In this document: positions 27,757-37,349 of the stretch, in pieces | Numbering within the stretch: the first letter of the stretch is position 1 | Layout of the letters: every line of letters begins with the position of its first letter | Assembly: GCF_002165625.1 (NCBI RefSeq) | Contig: NZ_NGNS01000003.1 | Location: forward strand, 224,658-288,657 | Length of the DNA: 64,000 bases | DNA from: Neiella marina | GTDB taxonomy: Bacteria; Pseudomonadota; Gammaproteobacteria; Enterobacterales; Neiellaceae | Direction of reading: 5' to 3' | The notes under the pieces: generated by a model | Databases searched by the model: none | What the model was told of the DNA's origin: nothing | What the model saw: only the letters and a program-made list of their open reading frames with translations | Position numbers and translations under genes: made by a program

Positions 27757-30700
27757 TCAGAGGTATTTTTTTATGTCGACCTCATCAATTTGTGAAGTGG
27801 GCAAGAAGCGCTGGGCATATTGCAAATAGACTCCTGACGATAGAAACAGCCGAAACACTTCAATATCAACATGTTGATCAAGGCACATCTTGTGCAGTAT
27901 ATCGATAGCGACACTGAGCGGTTTGGCTTTTTTATAAGGCCGGTCAGATGCCGTTAACGCTTCGAAAATGTCAGCCAACACCAGTATTCGCTCGGGTATC
28001 GATAGCTGTTCAGCACTTAACTTACGCGGATAACCGGTTCCCTTGAGCGTTTCGTGATGTGTCGATGCATACCTTGGCACGTTAGCCATTTCCTCAGGAA
28101 ATGGCATCGAATCGAGCATTTTAATAGTGCCAATAATATGCTCATTGATAATGAATCGATCTTCGGGCGTGAGCGTACCGCGGCCAACTTTCAAGTTATA
28201 CAATTCGCCCAAGTTCGCTTTGTACTCGGGGATATCAACGTTGATTCCCAAATGCGGTGGATATTGAATGGGAGCGGCGCGATGGACAATATGACTATCT
28301 TTATCCATCAACAAGTTCTCGGTCACCGGTAATGATTGCCGTTCACCGACTGATAGTTCTTCGAGCGGTGATAACCCCAGTTGGTCACTAAAGTGACGCT
28401 GCCAAGTCCGATTCGAAATTTGCTCCAGTTTAGCCAGCTTATCGTCCGCCATAAACTCGCCACCTTGGTTGCACGCAGCCACAAACTCAAAGTCACTCTG
28501 CAACTGTTCACGTTGCTGATTGAGCGATTGAAGCAGCTCTGCTCGCTGCCCAGGTTGCTCTGCAGCTTGTTTGAGGAAGTCGATTTCAAGATCACGCCAT
28601 ATCACCTCAAAACGCATCCGCACTTCATGAATACGGTTGTAGATGCACTCAAGTTTAGAGCCCTTGTCGACTATGTGTTCTGGCGTAATCACTTTGCCGC
28701 AGTCATGAAGCCAAGCGGCTAATTTGAATTCGCGTCGCTTGTCTTCGGTATCAAGGGCGAAGGACTTAAAGTGCTCAGTGTTATCCTCACTTGCTACCGC
28801 AGCCAACATCAGACCCAGTTCAGGGACTCGATTACAATGTCCAGCGGTATAAGGAGACTTGTCATCAATCGCCTGTGCTATTAACTCAACGAACGAATCT
28901 AGCAGCTCTGCTTGCTTACGCTGATAATCTTGGATCGACAACGCCATATCATTCAGTGACACAAACACTTCATCAATATCAACAATAAAGCTTGAACGAG
29001 GCGCTAACTGGTCGTATTGGCGATTCCTGATTTTTTCATTCTCGACTGACAGTGAGCGCATCGCTCTAACAATTGGGCTAGCGACTAGCCATGTAAGAGG
29101 CAATAACAACGCCAGTATGATTAAAGTGATGGTGATAGATTTTTTGACATGGCTAAGACCTTCCGCATAAACGTCGGCAACGGGCAACATCAACGCCAAA
29201 TAATTGCGCTCAAACGGGCCGAGGGAAGTTGGCGTAACAAACAATAAGAAATCCTTGCCAGCAATGGTCTCAGTGCGTAAATAACCATGGTATTGCTCTT
29301 CCTTGGCTAGAGTGATCAGCTCCTGATACGGCACTGTGCTTGACTCCTCAACCGAGGCGCTACCATTGTCAAACGCTAGCCATTTGTTGTTCAGGTAGGC
29401 GTGCTCTGCGTCATCAAGATTAGTCAACGCATAATTGAATAAGTCAGTCAGCCTTTTATCTGCGCTCACCAACCTTAAGTTGGTGTCAAAATCTAACTCA
29501 CTGACATCAACACCTGGGTGAAATGCGAGCCCATCAAGAAAATACATTTTTGCGGTGTATGTAGTTATTAGCTCCGAATCAATCGCTGCATCGGCAAGAC
29601 CACTCTTAACAGCATTTAGCGAAGCAATAAGGCTATCAACCACAACCAATTCGATATCTGGGTAACTCTGTTCAATTGATCGCAGAATCGACCACCCTCG
29701 CGGAACAGCCAAGCGCTTACCATTGAGTTGCTCGAGCGATGAGACAACTGGCGCCCCGGATTGGGTGACAATGGCCATTGGCATATGCAACAAGGGATCG
29801 GAATAGATCCCCCAATCGATGTTGTTGGCAGTGCGGTGAATCGGCTGTAACACATCAATCACCCCATCCAGATAGAGCTCCACCAACTCACTCCAACTGT
29901 AGCCATTGACGAAAGCTATTGGTAATCTCAGCTTTTCAGCCAATATTTTGAATAACTCTGGGGTGAAGCCCTTGGGCTCACCGGAAATAGCAAAATCAAT
30001 TGGCGCCCAATCATTTTCATTGCTGATCATGACAGTGCCCAAACTATCGCGAAATTTGACTTGCTCCGGCGATAACGCCAGTGGCGTTACCTCAAATGCA
30101 TCGTTCGCCGCACCTTGTTTGTTGGCTAGAATCAAATCGCCGTTTTCACCGTAGATGTAGCCTTCGCTTGATGCGTAACCTTCGATGCCATCGAGCGTAT
30201 CGGCAAGCTGCTCGGTAATAGTGGCGAGCGTTAGATCGACAGCGATGATGCTAGTCGCACCATCGACCACTCGAGAATATGTTTTGCCTGTCGCTTTCAG
30301 ATGTTGGAAGAAATAAGGCTTAGTTTTAAAAACAGCGTCAGAAGAGGCGTTGGTAAACCATGGCCGCTTACGCGCATCGTAACTCGACGGCTCGATATGA
30401 GAATGCCTCAACCGCAACTGCTCATCTAAGAAGTCAGTCTTCTTCCAACGCTGACCTTGTTCACTGAAGATGTGGATGCGAATGAATCGATCCTCAAAGG
30501 CAGCGTTCAACTGTTGACGAATGGTAGAGTTTGCTTCGAGATTAATAATCTCGTAAAAATCACCATTTTCGAAACCGTAATAGATGGCATACAAGTCATT
30601 GAACTCAAGCAGCACATCGGCCAAAAAGCGATCTGTTTTGCGCCCAACCTGATATTCCGACACTAAATCTGAATGCTGAGCCAATATCGAAACTGTGCTA

Positions 30701-30903
30701 GAAGCAGTCTGATCCATCTTGTCGATCGACTGTTCGATTTGCTGTGCGATTTGATGAGTGAGTTGCTGACTGGCGTTAACGGTAATTTGTTTAGAAAAGT
30801 AGTATTGCAGCGATATTGCAACCAAACTGGTCACTATCGCGATTAGAGAGCACAAGCCCACCAAGGTGACTCGAAAGGTCAACCTTTTAAATGATAAGTC
30901 CAT
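27757..30903 (-). CDS. Transmembrane sensor HD-GYP phosphodiesterase with nested periplasmic binding domain
   Basis: 1048 aa. N-terminal membrane span about 11-35; Cache-type periplasmic sensor (about 40-275, with SSYDARKRPWFTNAS and the usual late YGENGDLILANK); a family-3 solute-binding-like domain (about 288-512: VMISNENDWAPIDFA..GFTPELFKILAEKL..DVLQPIHRT..LNGKRLAVPRGWS..GLADAAIDSEL..NKWLAF); a closing Cache-like segment to about 580 (DFLLFVTPTSLGPFERNYLALMLPVADVY); span 589-609; HAMP-like linker; then HD-GYP (about 668-1030). His733-Asp734 of HDCGK and HHETLKGTGYP (949-959) are present, with roughly 150 extra residues between them. Predicted to hydrolyse c-di-GMP in response to a periplasmic ligand. 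Confidence 0.9.
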   Translation of the reverse strand: MDLSFKRLTFRVTLVGLCSLIAIVTSLVAISLQYYFSKQITVNASQQLTHQIAQQIEQSIDKMDQTASSTVSILAQHSDLVSEYQVGRKTDRFLADVLLEFNDLYAIYYGFENGDFYEIINLEANSTIRQQLNAAFEDRFIRIHIFSEQGQRWKKTDFLDEQLRLRHSHIEPSSYDARKRPWFTNASSDAVFKTKPYFFQHLKATGKTYSRVVDGATSIIAVDLTLATITEQLADTLDGIEGYASSEGYIYGENGDLILANKQGAANDAFEVTPLALSPEQVKFRDSLGTVMISNENDWAPIDFAISGEPKGFTPELFKILAEKLRLPIAFVNGYSWSELVELYLDGVIDVLQPIHRTANNIDWGIYSDPLLHMPMAIVTQSGAPVVSSLEQLNGKRLAVPRGWSILRSIEQSYPDIELVVVDSLIASLNAVKSGLADAAIDSELITTYTAKMYFLDGLAFHPGVDVSELDFDTNLRLVSADKRLTDLFNYALTNLDDAEHAYLNNKWLAFDNGSASVEESSTVPYQELITLAKEEQYHGYLRTETIAGKDFLLFVTPTSLGPFERNYLALMLPVADVYAEGLSHVKKSITITLIILALLLPLTWLVASPIVRAMRSLSVENEKIRNRQYDQLAPRSSFIVDIDEVFVSLNDMALSIQDYQRKQAELLDSFVELIAQAIDDKSPYTAGHCNRVPELGLMLAAVASEDNTEHFKSFALDTEDKRREFKLAAWLHDCGKVITPEHIVDKGSKLECIYNRIHEVRMRFEVIWRDLEIDFLKQAAEQPGQRAELLQSLNQQREQLQSDFEFVAACNQGGEFMADDKLAKLEQISNRTWQRHFSDQLGLSPLEELSVGERQSLPVTENLLMDKDSHIVHRAAPIQYPPHLGINVDIPEYKANLGELYNLKVGRGTLTPEDRFIINEHIIGTIKMLDSMPFPEEMANVPRYASTHHETLKGTGYPRKLSAEQLSIPERILVLADIFEALTASDRPYKKAKPLSVAIDILHKMCLDQHVDIEVFRLFLSSGVYLQYAQRFLPTSQIDEVDIKKYL

Positions 30904-30965
30904 TTCAATCCCTGATAATTGCGGTTCCTGTTACTGAGAAAATCATGAGAGTTTGATTGCCATTG

Positions 30966-31955
30966 TCACTGCCAATCAAATACCCGTCGCCAATCCTTTT
31001 TCATATCGACAACGAGCCAATCATTGGCCGGTGCCAACTCAAGCCCCTTATCTAAGTTCGACGCAGATTCGGTTTTGTCATAAGCCCATTCTCGCTCGCC
31101 ATCAGTGTGGTGAATCAGCGCAGCTAAGCGCTTACCGTCACCAGCGCTGGTCCATTGCAGCATGGCAATATCATCGTCCGAATTTCCTATCGCTAGGATC
31201 GGTCGCCGACCAATGCGTTCATTAATGGCAACCGCTTTATTGCCGCCGGTATTGATAAAGCCCACTTCTGGCATATGAATCAGGCTCGGACGGCCATTCA
31301 GCACTCTAAACTCGGTTTTTAGTTCGCTCGCGATAATTCGATCAGGCGGAATACCGTACAACTGCTCGCTCCAAGCTCGAACAAACCCTAAACTACCACT
31401 GGTCACTAGCCAAATATCAAAGTCGTTCGCTTGCAAATACCTGACTAATTCCATCATCGGCAGATAAACCATCTGGGTATGCAGGCGATTCGTTTCTGGG
31501 TTTTTCGCTTCAGCCAGCCAATCATTAACACGATCTTCGAATTGCGAAATCGGTAAGCCGACATGAGTGGCAATAAACAGTTGCAGCAAACCTTCGATGC
31601 CTTGCTGCCGCAGTGTCTCGATGTCACCATCGGCAGCGGCACTGAATACCGCTTGTTTGCCTAGTTGGGGATTTGCTTTGACCATGTTTTTGGCTTGTGC
31701 CATGGCAAACAACAGTTGCGGGGAAGCGGGTTGTTCGGCCCACAAAGTGCCATTATTGTCGACCACCGCGATGCGCTCAGAAGGCGCAACAAAATGAGCT
31801 GAATTAGCATCACTGACTTGCTGAACAAAAGATATCAGCCGTTGTTTGGCCTCCCCAGGTTGCCAAGATGCCAGTTCGTCTGCCACCGCACAATTGAACG
31901 TAAACGCCGCGGAGATGATTAACAATCGAGCCCACGTTGAGAACAAACTCATCAT
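30966..31955 (-). CDS. Exported HAD-superfamily protein with altered motif I
   Basis: 329 aa with signal peptide (ends FNCAVADE). HAD pattern: motif I IAVVDNNGTLWAEQP, motif II IWLVTSGSLGFVRAW, a Lys region NKAVAINE and motif IV PILAIGNSDDDIAML. In related exported phosphatases motif I reads DNDGTLW; here the second Asp, the general acid/base, is Asn (codons GAC AAT AAT at about 31755-31763, minus strand). The nucleophile Asp stays. The protein may have weakened phosphatase activity or another chemistry. Possible mild similarity to phosphoserine-phosphatase-like periplasmic enzymes; substrate unknown. Confidence 0.8.
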   Translation of the reverse strand: MMSLFSTWARLLIISAAFTFNCAVADELASWQPGEAKQRLISFVQQVSDANSAHFVAPSERIAVVDNNGTLWAEQPASPQLLFAMAQAKNMVKANPQLGKQAVFSAAADGDIETLRQQGIEGLLQLFIATHVGLPISQFEDRVNDWLAEAKNPETNRLHTQMVYLPMMELVRYLQANDFDIWLVTSGSLGFVRAWSEQLYGIPPDRIIASELKTEFRVLNGRPSLIHMPEVGFINTGGNKAVAINERIGRRPILAIGNSDDDIAMLQWTSAGDGKRLAALIHHTDGEREWAYDKTESASNLDKGLELAPANDWLVVDMKKDWRRVFDWQ

Positions 31956-32085
31956 TTCGTTTCCAGCATTGGTTTGATGACAAGCAGTTTAGCAGTTGCT
32001 GGACTAATTGCTGGCCGAGCTTGTTGCTTCTGGCGGTCTGTGCGAAGCTGACTAACAATTTGAACAATATCTGGAATTGCTTGCT

Positions 32086-33369
32086 ATGAGTGATTGGAGT
32101 CAACGCCGGTCCGATGAAAACAAAGAACGACGAGACGATCATCGCTCGCCCTATCAGCGCGATCGAGCAAGGGTGTTGCATTCAGCTGCATTTCGTCGTT
32201 TGCAGGCCAAAACTCAGATCCACGGTGTTGGTAGTTCCGACTTCTATCGAACTCGATTGACTCACTCGCTCGAGGCAAGCCAAATAGGCTCAGGTATTCA
32301 CGCCCAACTTAGTTCGAAGTATCCAGACTTAAAAGCGCTGCTTGGCCCCGTCGAGCTAATTGAAACGCTGTGCCTAGCCCATGATTTGGGCCATCCACCG
32401 TTTGGTCATGGCGGCGAAACCGCGTTGCATTACATGATGCGCCACCATGGTGGCTTTGAAGGCAATGGCCAGACATTTCGAATAGTCACAACACTTGAAC
32501 CATATACCGAATACTTTGGCATGAACCTAGCCCGGCGAAGCTTATTGGGACTAGTGAAATACCCTGTATTGATGGCCAATGTCCATAAACCTATGATGCC
32601 GGAAACGACGGTGATGACTGGCCGCATCCTCAAAGCAGGTCAATGGCACCCAGCCAAAGCTCTGTATGACTGCGATCAGCGCTGGTTTGACTGGTTGTTG
32701 CAGCCGCTATCGAGAGCCGACCGCCATGAATTCACCCGCAGCGTCGATCGTGAAAGTAATCATCGCAAAGCCATTCACAAATCGCTCGACTGCTCGATCA
32801 TGGAATTAGCCGATGATATCGCCTATGGCATTCACGATTTGGAAGATGCCATCACTTTGAACATGGTGCGGCGCGATGAGTGGTTAAAAGCTGAATTGGC
32901 GTTGATGGAAATCGACGATCCTTGGTTGGCCACCAACGTCATGGCTATCAGTGAGCAACTGTTCAGCCGCTTTACTTATGTCCGCAAGAATGCAATCGGT
33001 GCCTTGGTGAATTACTTTATTACCGCCATTGAAGTCTACCGCAAAGCAGAATTTGCCGAGCCGTTGCTAGCATACAATGCCAAACTACCAGACCCCGCTC
33101 ATCAAGCACTGACGATATTCAAACGCTTTGTGTTGGAACGCGTGATCCAATCGCATCAGGTGCAAACGGCTGAGTACAAAGGGCAGCAGATGATTATGGC
33201 GATTTTTGAAGCCTACGCTTCAGACCCTGAGCGTTTGTTGCCAATGGAAGCCAGAGATCAGTGGCGACAGCAAAGTGCCACCAGCGGCCAGATGCGGGTC
33301 ATTGCTGACTGGGTATCGTCATTGACAGACCAGTCAGCACATCGGGTATATGGTGAGCTATTTGCCTAA
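32086..33369 (+). CDS. dgt: dGTPase-like deoxynucleotide triphosphohydrolase
   Basis: 427 aa from ATG 32086. HD-domain metal site: RVLHSAAFRRLQAKTQIHG, RTRLTHSLEASQIGSGI (His), ETLCLAHDLGHPPFGHGGETAL (His-Asp) and LADDIAYGIHDLEDAI (Asp). This is the dGTPase type-2 group, which cleaves dNTPs to deoxynucleosides and triphosphate. Role in dNTP balance; some relatives act against phage. Convergent with the MarC gene. Confidence 0.9.
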   Translation: MSDWSQRRSDENKERRDDHRSPYQRDRARVLHSAAFRRLQAKTQIHGVGSSDFYRTRLTHSLEASQIGSGIHAQLSSKYPDLKALLGPVELIETLCLAHDLGHPPFGHGGETALHYMMRHHGGFEGNGQTFRIVTTLEPYTEYFGMNLARRSLLGLVKYPVLMANVHKPMMPETTVMTGRILKAGQWHPAKALYDCDQRWFDWLLQPLSRADRHEFTRSVDRESNHRKAIHKSLDCSIMELADDIAYGIHDLEDAITLNMVRRDEWLKAELALMEIDDPWLATNVMAISEQLFSRFTYVRKNAIGALVNYFITAIEVYRKAEFAEPLLAYNAKLPDPAHQALTIFKRFVLERVIQSHQVQTAEYKGQQMIMAIFEAYASDPERLLPMEARDQWRQQSATSGQMRVIADWVSSLTDQSAHRVYGELFA

Positions 33370-33393
33370 CCTTGTTGACGATTAGGCTGAAGT

Positions 33394-34032
33394 TTAAGAG
33401 GCAAGCACCGGAAAGATGTCCTTCAAACCTTGGGCCATAAACTCAACGGCCATTGCCATCATGATCAAACCCATTATTCGGGTAATGATGTTTATACCGG
33501 TTTGACCGAGAAAATCAGATAACGGTGCCGCAGCGCGAAATACCCCCAAACAGATCGCCGCTGAGGCGACAATACCGGCGCTAAAGCCCAGCAAGTGCTG
33601 CCAGTCCGGATGCTCTGCCGAATACACAATGACCGTGGTCATCGCACCTGGCCCTGCAATCAGCGGGATCGCCAGCGGCACCACAGCGATGGATTCGCGA
33701 GTGACTGATTCACTGACTTCATCGGGGTTGCGACGAACATCGCTCATCTGCCCTTTCAGCATACTCATGGCAATGATCACCAACATCGCACCACCGGCAA
33801 TCCGAAAACTGGCAATGCTAATACCAAAAATTTGCAGGATCAGTTGCCCCACCAATAGCACAGTCACTAGTGATACCACGACAGTGAAAATCGCCACGGT
33901 ATTGGTCCGAGCTCGCTCGCTATGGCTTTGATGGCTGGTGAGGCCAATAAACACAGGTAGCAGTCCAAATGGATTCAAGATCGCCATCAGGCCGATAAAA
34001 AACTGCAAATAAAGGGCGGTATCAAACGCCAT
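33394..34032 (-). CDS. MarC-family integral membrane protein (YchE-like)
   Basis: 212 aa, six predicted spans. LYLQFFIGLMAILNPFGLLPVFIGLT, FRIAGGAMLVIIAMSML and AIPLIAGPGAMTTVIVYS are MarC-family hallmarks. Function is unsettled; some relatives are called amino-acid transporters or exporters (SnatA). It is divergent from adhE, the same arrangement as ychE-adhE in E. coli. Confidence 0.9.
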   Translation of the reverse strand: MAFDTALYLQFFIGLMAILNPFGLLPVFIGLTSHQSHSERARTNTVAIFTVVVSLVTVLLVGQLILQIFGISIASFRIAGGAMLVIIAMSMLKGQMSDVRRNPDEVSESVTRESIAVVPLAIPLIAGPGAMTTVIVYSAEHPDWQHLLGFSAGIVASAAICLGVFRAAAPLSDFLGQTGINIITRIMGLIMMAMAVEFMAQGLKDIFPVLAS

Positions 34033-34312
34033 AACTGTGTCCCCTATTGCGGGTCAATCAAAGAAGGTGCGCATTGTAGCTGGGCTTCGTCAAACCAGCG
34101 ATTGAAATTTTTTGACGAAAAACCGCACTCATCAATAACTATTTATAATGCCAGATCAATGTTTGTTAATTTGGCTATTGAAATTAATAAGCTTTTCGGT
34201 AATGTTGCGCTCGCCGTTATAACTTTCTGAATTGAAACTCGCGGATCGAATTTGCGTGATCAAGGTACAGTTTTTGAGCGTTACCGCCCATATTTCTGTA
34301 ATTTAATTTCAC

Positions 34313-34360
34313 TTGATCAACATCAAATTTGGTCATGCCAATAAACTTATAATGGCGCCA
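34313..34360 (+). promoter_or_regulatory. FNR-type class II promoter of adhE
   Basis: A perfect FNR box, TTGATCAACATCAA (34313-34326), and a consensus -10 TATAAT (34348-34353). With +1 near 34360 the box is centred about -40.5 to -41.5, the position used by FNR as a class II activator. This gives a leader of about 130 bases. It lies in a 456-bp gap (34033-34488), otherwise A/T-rich; a promoter for the divergent MarC gene should be near 34035-34150. Confidence 0.85.
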
Positions 34361-34488
34361 CCCACAGAGATTTCAGGCTTAAACCAAGTTTATAACTATC
34401 TACTATACTTGCGCAGAATCGTTCTTCGGAACCCTAAAAAAAGCAAGCTGGTTTAGGCAAGAAATTTCAAACTTAACGGAGTTACACA

Positions 34489-37164
34489 ATGTCACAAGTG
34501 ACAAACGTAGAAGAACTCAACGCAGCAATCGCACGCGTAAAAGCTGCTCAAAAAGAGTTCGCTTCTTTCTCTCAAGAGCAAGTCGACAAAATCTTCCGCG
34601 CAGCTTCTCTCGCTGCTTCTACCGCTCGTATTGAATTGGCTCAAATGGCCGCCGAAGAAACCGGCATGGGCGTAATGGAAGATAAAGTGATCAAAAACCA
34701 CTTTGCTTCTGAGTTTATTTACAACAAATACAAAGATGACAAAACTTGTGGTGTCATCGAGTCAAACGACGAAGGCGGTACTATCACTATCGCTGAGCCA
34801 GTAGGTATCGTTTGCGCCATCGTGCCAACGACTAACCCGACCTCTACTGCAATCTTTAAAGCCCTGATCAGCCTGAAGACTCGTAACGGTTGTTTCTTCT
34901 CGCCACACCCACGTGCGAAAAATGCTACTAACTACGCTGCCAAGCTGGTTTTGGACGCTGCAGTTAAAGCTGGCGCGCCAGAAGGCATCATCGGTTGGAT
35001 CGACCAACCTTCTGTGCAACTTTCAAATGAGTTGATGAAGCACGAAGACATCGCTTTGATCCTTGCAACTGGTGGTCCAGGCATGGTGAAAGCTGCTTAC
35101 TCTTCTGGTAAGCCTGCTATTGGTGTTGGTGCTGGTAACACGCCTGTTGTTATCGACGAAACTGCCGACATTAAACGTGCTGTTTCTTCTATCTTGATGT
35201 CTAAAACTTTCGATAATGGCGTTATCTGTGCTTCTGAGCAAGCAGCCATCATCGTTGAAGACGTCTACGATGCTACTCTTGAACGTTTCGCTCGCTACGG
35301 CGCTGCGGTACTGAGCAAAGCAGATGCCGACAAAGTACGTAAAGTACTGATGATCGATGGTGCTTTGAATGCAAAAATCGTTGGTCAACCAGCATACAAA
35401 ATCGCTGAACTGGCTGGCGTAACGGTTCCTAAAGCCACCAAGATCTTGATTGGTGAAGGCCTTGAAGCATCTTATGATGACGAATTCTCTCACGAGAAAT
35501 TGTCACCAACTTTGGGTGTTTACAAAGCAAAAGATTTCGAAGACGCAGTTCGCCAAGCAGCTGTTGTTCTTGATATCGGTGGTGTTGGTCACACATCTGT
35601 ACTGTACACCGACCAAGACGCCAACGCTGAGCGTATTTCTTACTTCGGCGACAAAATGAAGACCGCTCGTATTCTGGTTAACACGCCATCTTCTCACGGC
35701 GGTATCGGTGACTTGTACAACTTCGACCTAGCGCCTTCTCTTACTCTGGGTTGTGGTTCTTGGGGTGGTAACGCCATCTCTGAAAACGTTGGTCCTAAGC
35801 ACCTGATCAACAAGAAAACTGTTGCTAAGCGAGCTGAAAACATGTTGTGGCACAAACTACCTAAGTCTGTTTACTTCCGTCGTGGCTCACTGCCAGTTGC
35901 TATGGATGATCTGGAAGGCAAGAAACGCGCTCTGATCGTGACTGACAGCTTCCTGTACAACAACGGTTACACTGATGACCTGCGTAATATCCTGAAAGAC
36001 AAAGGTATGGAAGTTGAAACTTTCTACGAAGTTGAAGCGGACCCAACGCTGACTATCGTTAAGAAAGGTGCAGAAGTTTGCCGTACTTACCAGCCAGACG
36101 TAATCCTTGCGATTGGTGGTGGTTCACCAATGGACGCCGCGAAAATCATGTGGGTTATGTACGAGCACCCAGAGACTGATTTCGAAGATCTGTCTATGCG
36201 CTTTATGGACATCCGTAAGCGTATCTACAAGTTCCCTAAAATGGGTACTAAAGCTGAGTTGGTATGTATTACTACCACTTCAGGTACAGGTTCAGAAGTT
36301 ACTCCGTTCGCCGTTGTAACTGACGATACTACTGGCCAGAAATACCCATTGGCTGACTACGAGCTAACGCCAAACATGGCTATCGTTGACGCTAACTTGG
36401 TGATGGATATGCCTGCTTCTCTGGCAGCATTCGGTGGCTACGATGCGGTTACTCACGCGATGGAAGCTTACGTTTCTGTTCTGGCTAACGAATACTCTGA
36501 CGGTCAAGCGCTGCAAGCTCTGAAACTGTTAAAAGACTTCCTGCCAAGCTCTGTGAAGAATGGTAAGAACGATCCAATCGCTCGTGAGAAAGTACACAAC
36601 GCGGCGACCATCGCTGGTATCGCGTTCGCTAACGCTTTCTTGGGTGTGTGTCACTCAATGGCTCACAAACTGGGTGCTGAATTCCACATTCCACACGGTT
36701 TGGCTAACGCCTTGTTGCTGGCTAACGTGGTTCGCTTCAACGCTACTAACACGCCAACCAAGCAAACTGCGTTCTCTCAGTATGACCGTCCGAAAGCCCG
36801 AGCTCGTTACGCAGAAGTTGCTGAGCACTTAGGCTTCCGTGAAGGTAACACTGAAGCGAAGCTGAATGCCCTGCTGAACTGGTTGGAAGATCTGAAGAAA
36901 GAGTTGGGTATCCCAATGTCTATTCAGGAAGCTGGTGTTGCTGAAGCTGACTTCTTGGCTAAAGTTGATCAATTGGCTGTTGATGCGTTCGATGACCAAT
37001 GTACTGGTGCGAACCCACGTTACCCACTAGTTAGCGAGCTGAAGCAAATTCTGTTGGATACTTACTACGGTCGTCCATACGAAGAAGCAGAAGACAGTGC
37101 TGATGCGGTAGCAAAAGCTGCTAAAAAAGCGCCAGCAAAGAAAAAAGCTGCTGCTAAAAAATAA
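34489..37164 (+). CDS. adhE: Bifunctional acetaldehyde-CoA/alcohol dehydrogenase AdhE
   Basis: 891 aa, the same length as E. coli AdhE. N-terminal CoA-acylating aldehyde dehydrogenase (about 1-440; catalytic Cys in DNGVICASEQAAI, IVPTTNPTSTAIFK) and C-terminal iron alcohol dehydrogenase (about 455-870; GGGSPMDAAK, TTSGTGSEVTPFAVV, iron ligands in HAMEAYVS, VCHSMAHKLGAEFHIPHG). Ends in an Ala/Lys-rich tail as in E. coli. Reduces acetyl-CoA to ethanol and recycles NAD+ in fermentation; members assemble into spirosomes. Good AACGGAG site before ATG 34489. The codon choice looks biased like a highly expressed gene. Controlled by an FNR-type promoter. Confidence 0.98.
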   Translation: MSQVTNVEELNAAIARVKAAQKEFASFSQEQVDKIFRAASLAASTARIELAQMAAEETGMGVMEDKVIKNHFASEFIYNKYKDDKTCGVIESNDEGGTITIAEPVGIVCAIVPTTNPTSTAIFKALISLKTRNGCFFSPHPRAKNATNYAAKLVLDAAVKAGAPEGIIGWIDQPSVQLSNELMKHEDIALILATGGPGMVKAAYSSGKPAIGVGAGNTPVVIDETADIKRAVSSILMSKTFDNGVICASEQAAIIVEDVYDATLERFARYGAAVLSKADADKVRKVLMIDGALNAKIVGQPAYKIAELAGVTVPKATKILIGEGLEASYDDEFSHEKLSPTLGVYKAKDFEDAVRQAAVVLDIGGVGHTSVLYTDQDANAERISYFGDKMKTARILVNTPSSHGGIGDLYNFDLAPSLTLGCGSWGGNAISENVGPKHLINKKTVAKRAENMLWHKLPKSVYFRRGSLPVAMDDLEGKKRALIVTDSFLYNNGYTDDLRNILKDKGMEVETFYEVEADPTLTIVKKGAEVCRTYQPDVILAIGGGSPMDAAKIMWVMYEHPETDFEDLSMRFMDIRKRIYKFPKMGTKAELVCITTTSGTGSEVTPFAVVTDDTTGQKYPLADYELTPNMAIVDANLVMDMPASLAAFGGYDAVTHAMEAYVSVLANEYSDGQALQALKLLKDFLPSSVKNGKNDPIAREKVHNAATIAGIAFANAFLGVCHSMAHKLGAEFHIPHGLANALLLANVVRFNATNTPTKQTAFSQYDRPKARARYAEVAEHLGFREGNTEAKLNALLNWLEDLKKELGIPMSIQEAGVAEADFLAKVDQLAVDAFDDQCTGANPRYPLVSELKQILLDTYYGRPYEEAEDSADAVAKAAKKAPAKKKAAAKK

Positions 37165-37184
37165 TCGAGTTTCTCGATAGCAAG

Positions 37185-37211
37185 AAAGCCGGTCTCTGAC
37201 CGGCTTTTTTT
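37185..37211 (+). terminator. Terminator after adhE
   Basis: Stem AAAGCCGGTC / GACCGGCTTT with a 3-base loop and a long T run, 20 bases after the stop. Confidence 0.95.
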
Positions 37212-37214
37212 ATG

Positions 37215-37349
37215 CTTGTTGGCTATGACGTTCCAACCGAGACAAACAATTCCCCAACAAGACGGCATGAAATCATCCATGATGGCTCTACTGCTGCGTC
37301 CTGCAGCAGAAGCTTGTTGATGAACTATTTATCCCGCTTGCCAAATAAG
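37215..37349 (+). repeat. Direct repeat R1, copy A (135 bp)
   Basis: Starts CTTGTTGGCTATGACG and ends ...CCAAATAAG. It is repeated nearly base for base, at the same 135-bp length, at 37647-37781. The shared middle includes AACAATTCCCCAACAAGACG, GAAATCATCCATGATGGCTC and TACTGCTGCGTCCTGCA. No credible coding frame or transposase is seen; apparent ORFs here are translations of repeat DNA. Confidence 0.85.

Noticed and set aside
32086..33369. dGTPase as a stand-alone defence system
   Set aside because: Common housekeeping gene in gammaproteobacteria; no defence neighbours here.
37050..37164. Ala/Lys-rich histone-H1-like tail on AdhE as a novelty
   Set aside because: E. coli AdhE has a similar Lys/Ala-rich C-terminus and the same total length.
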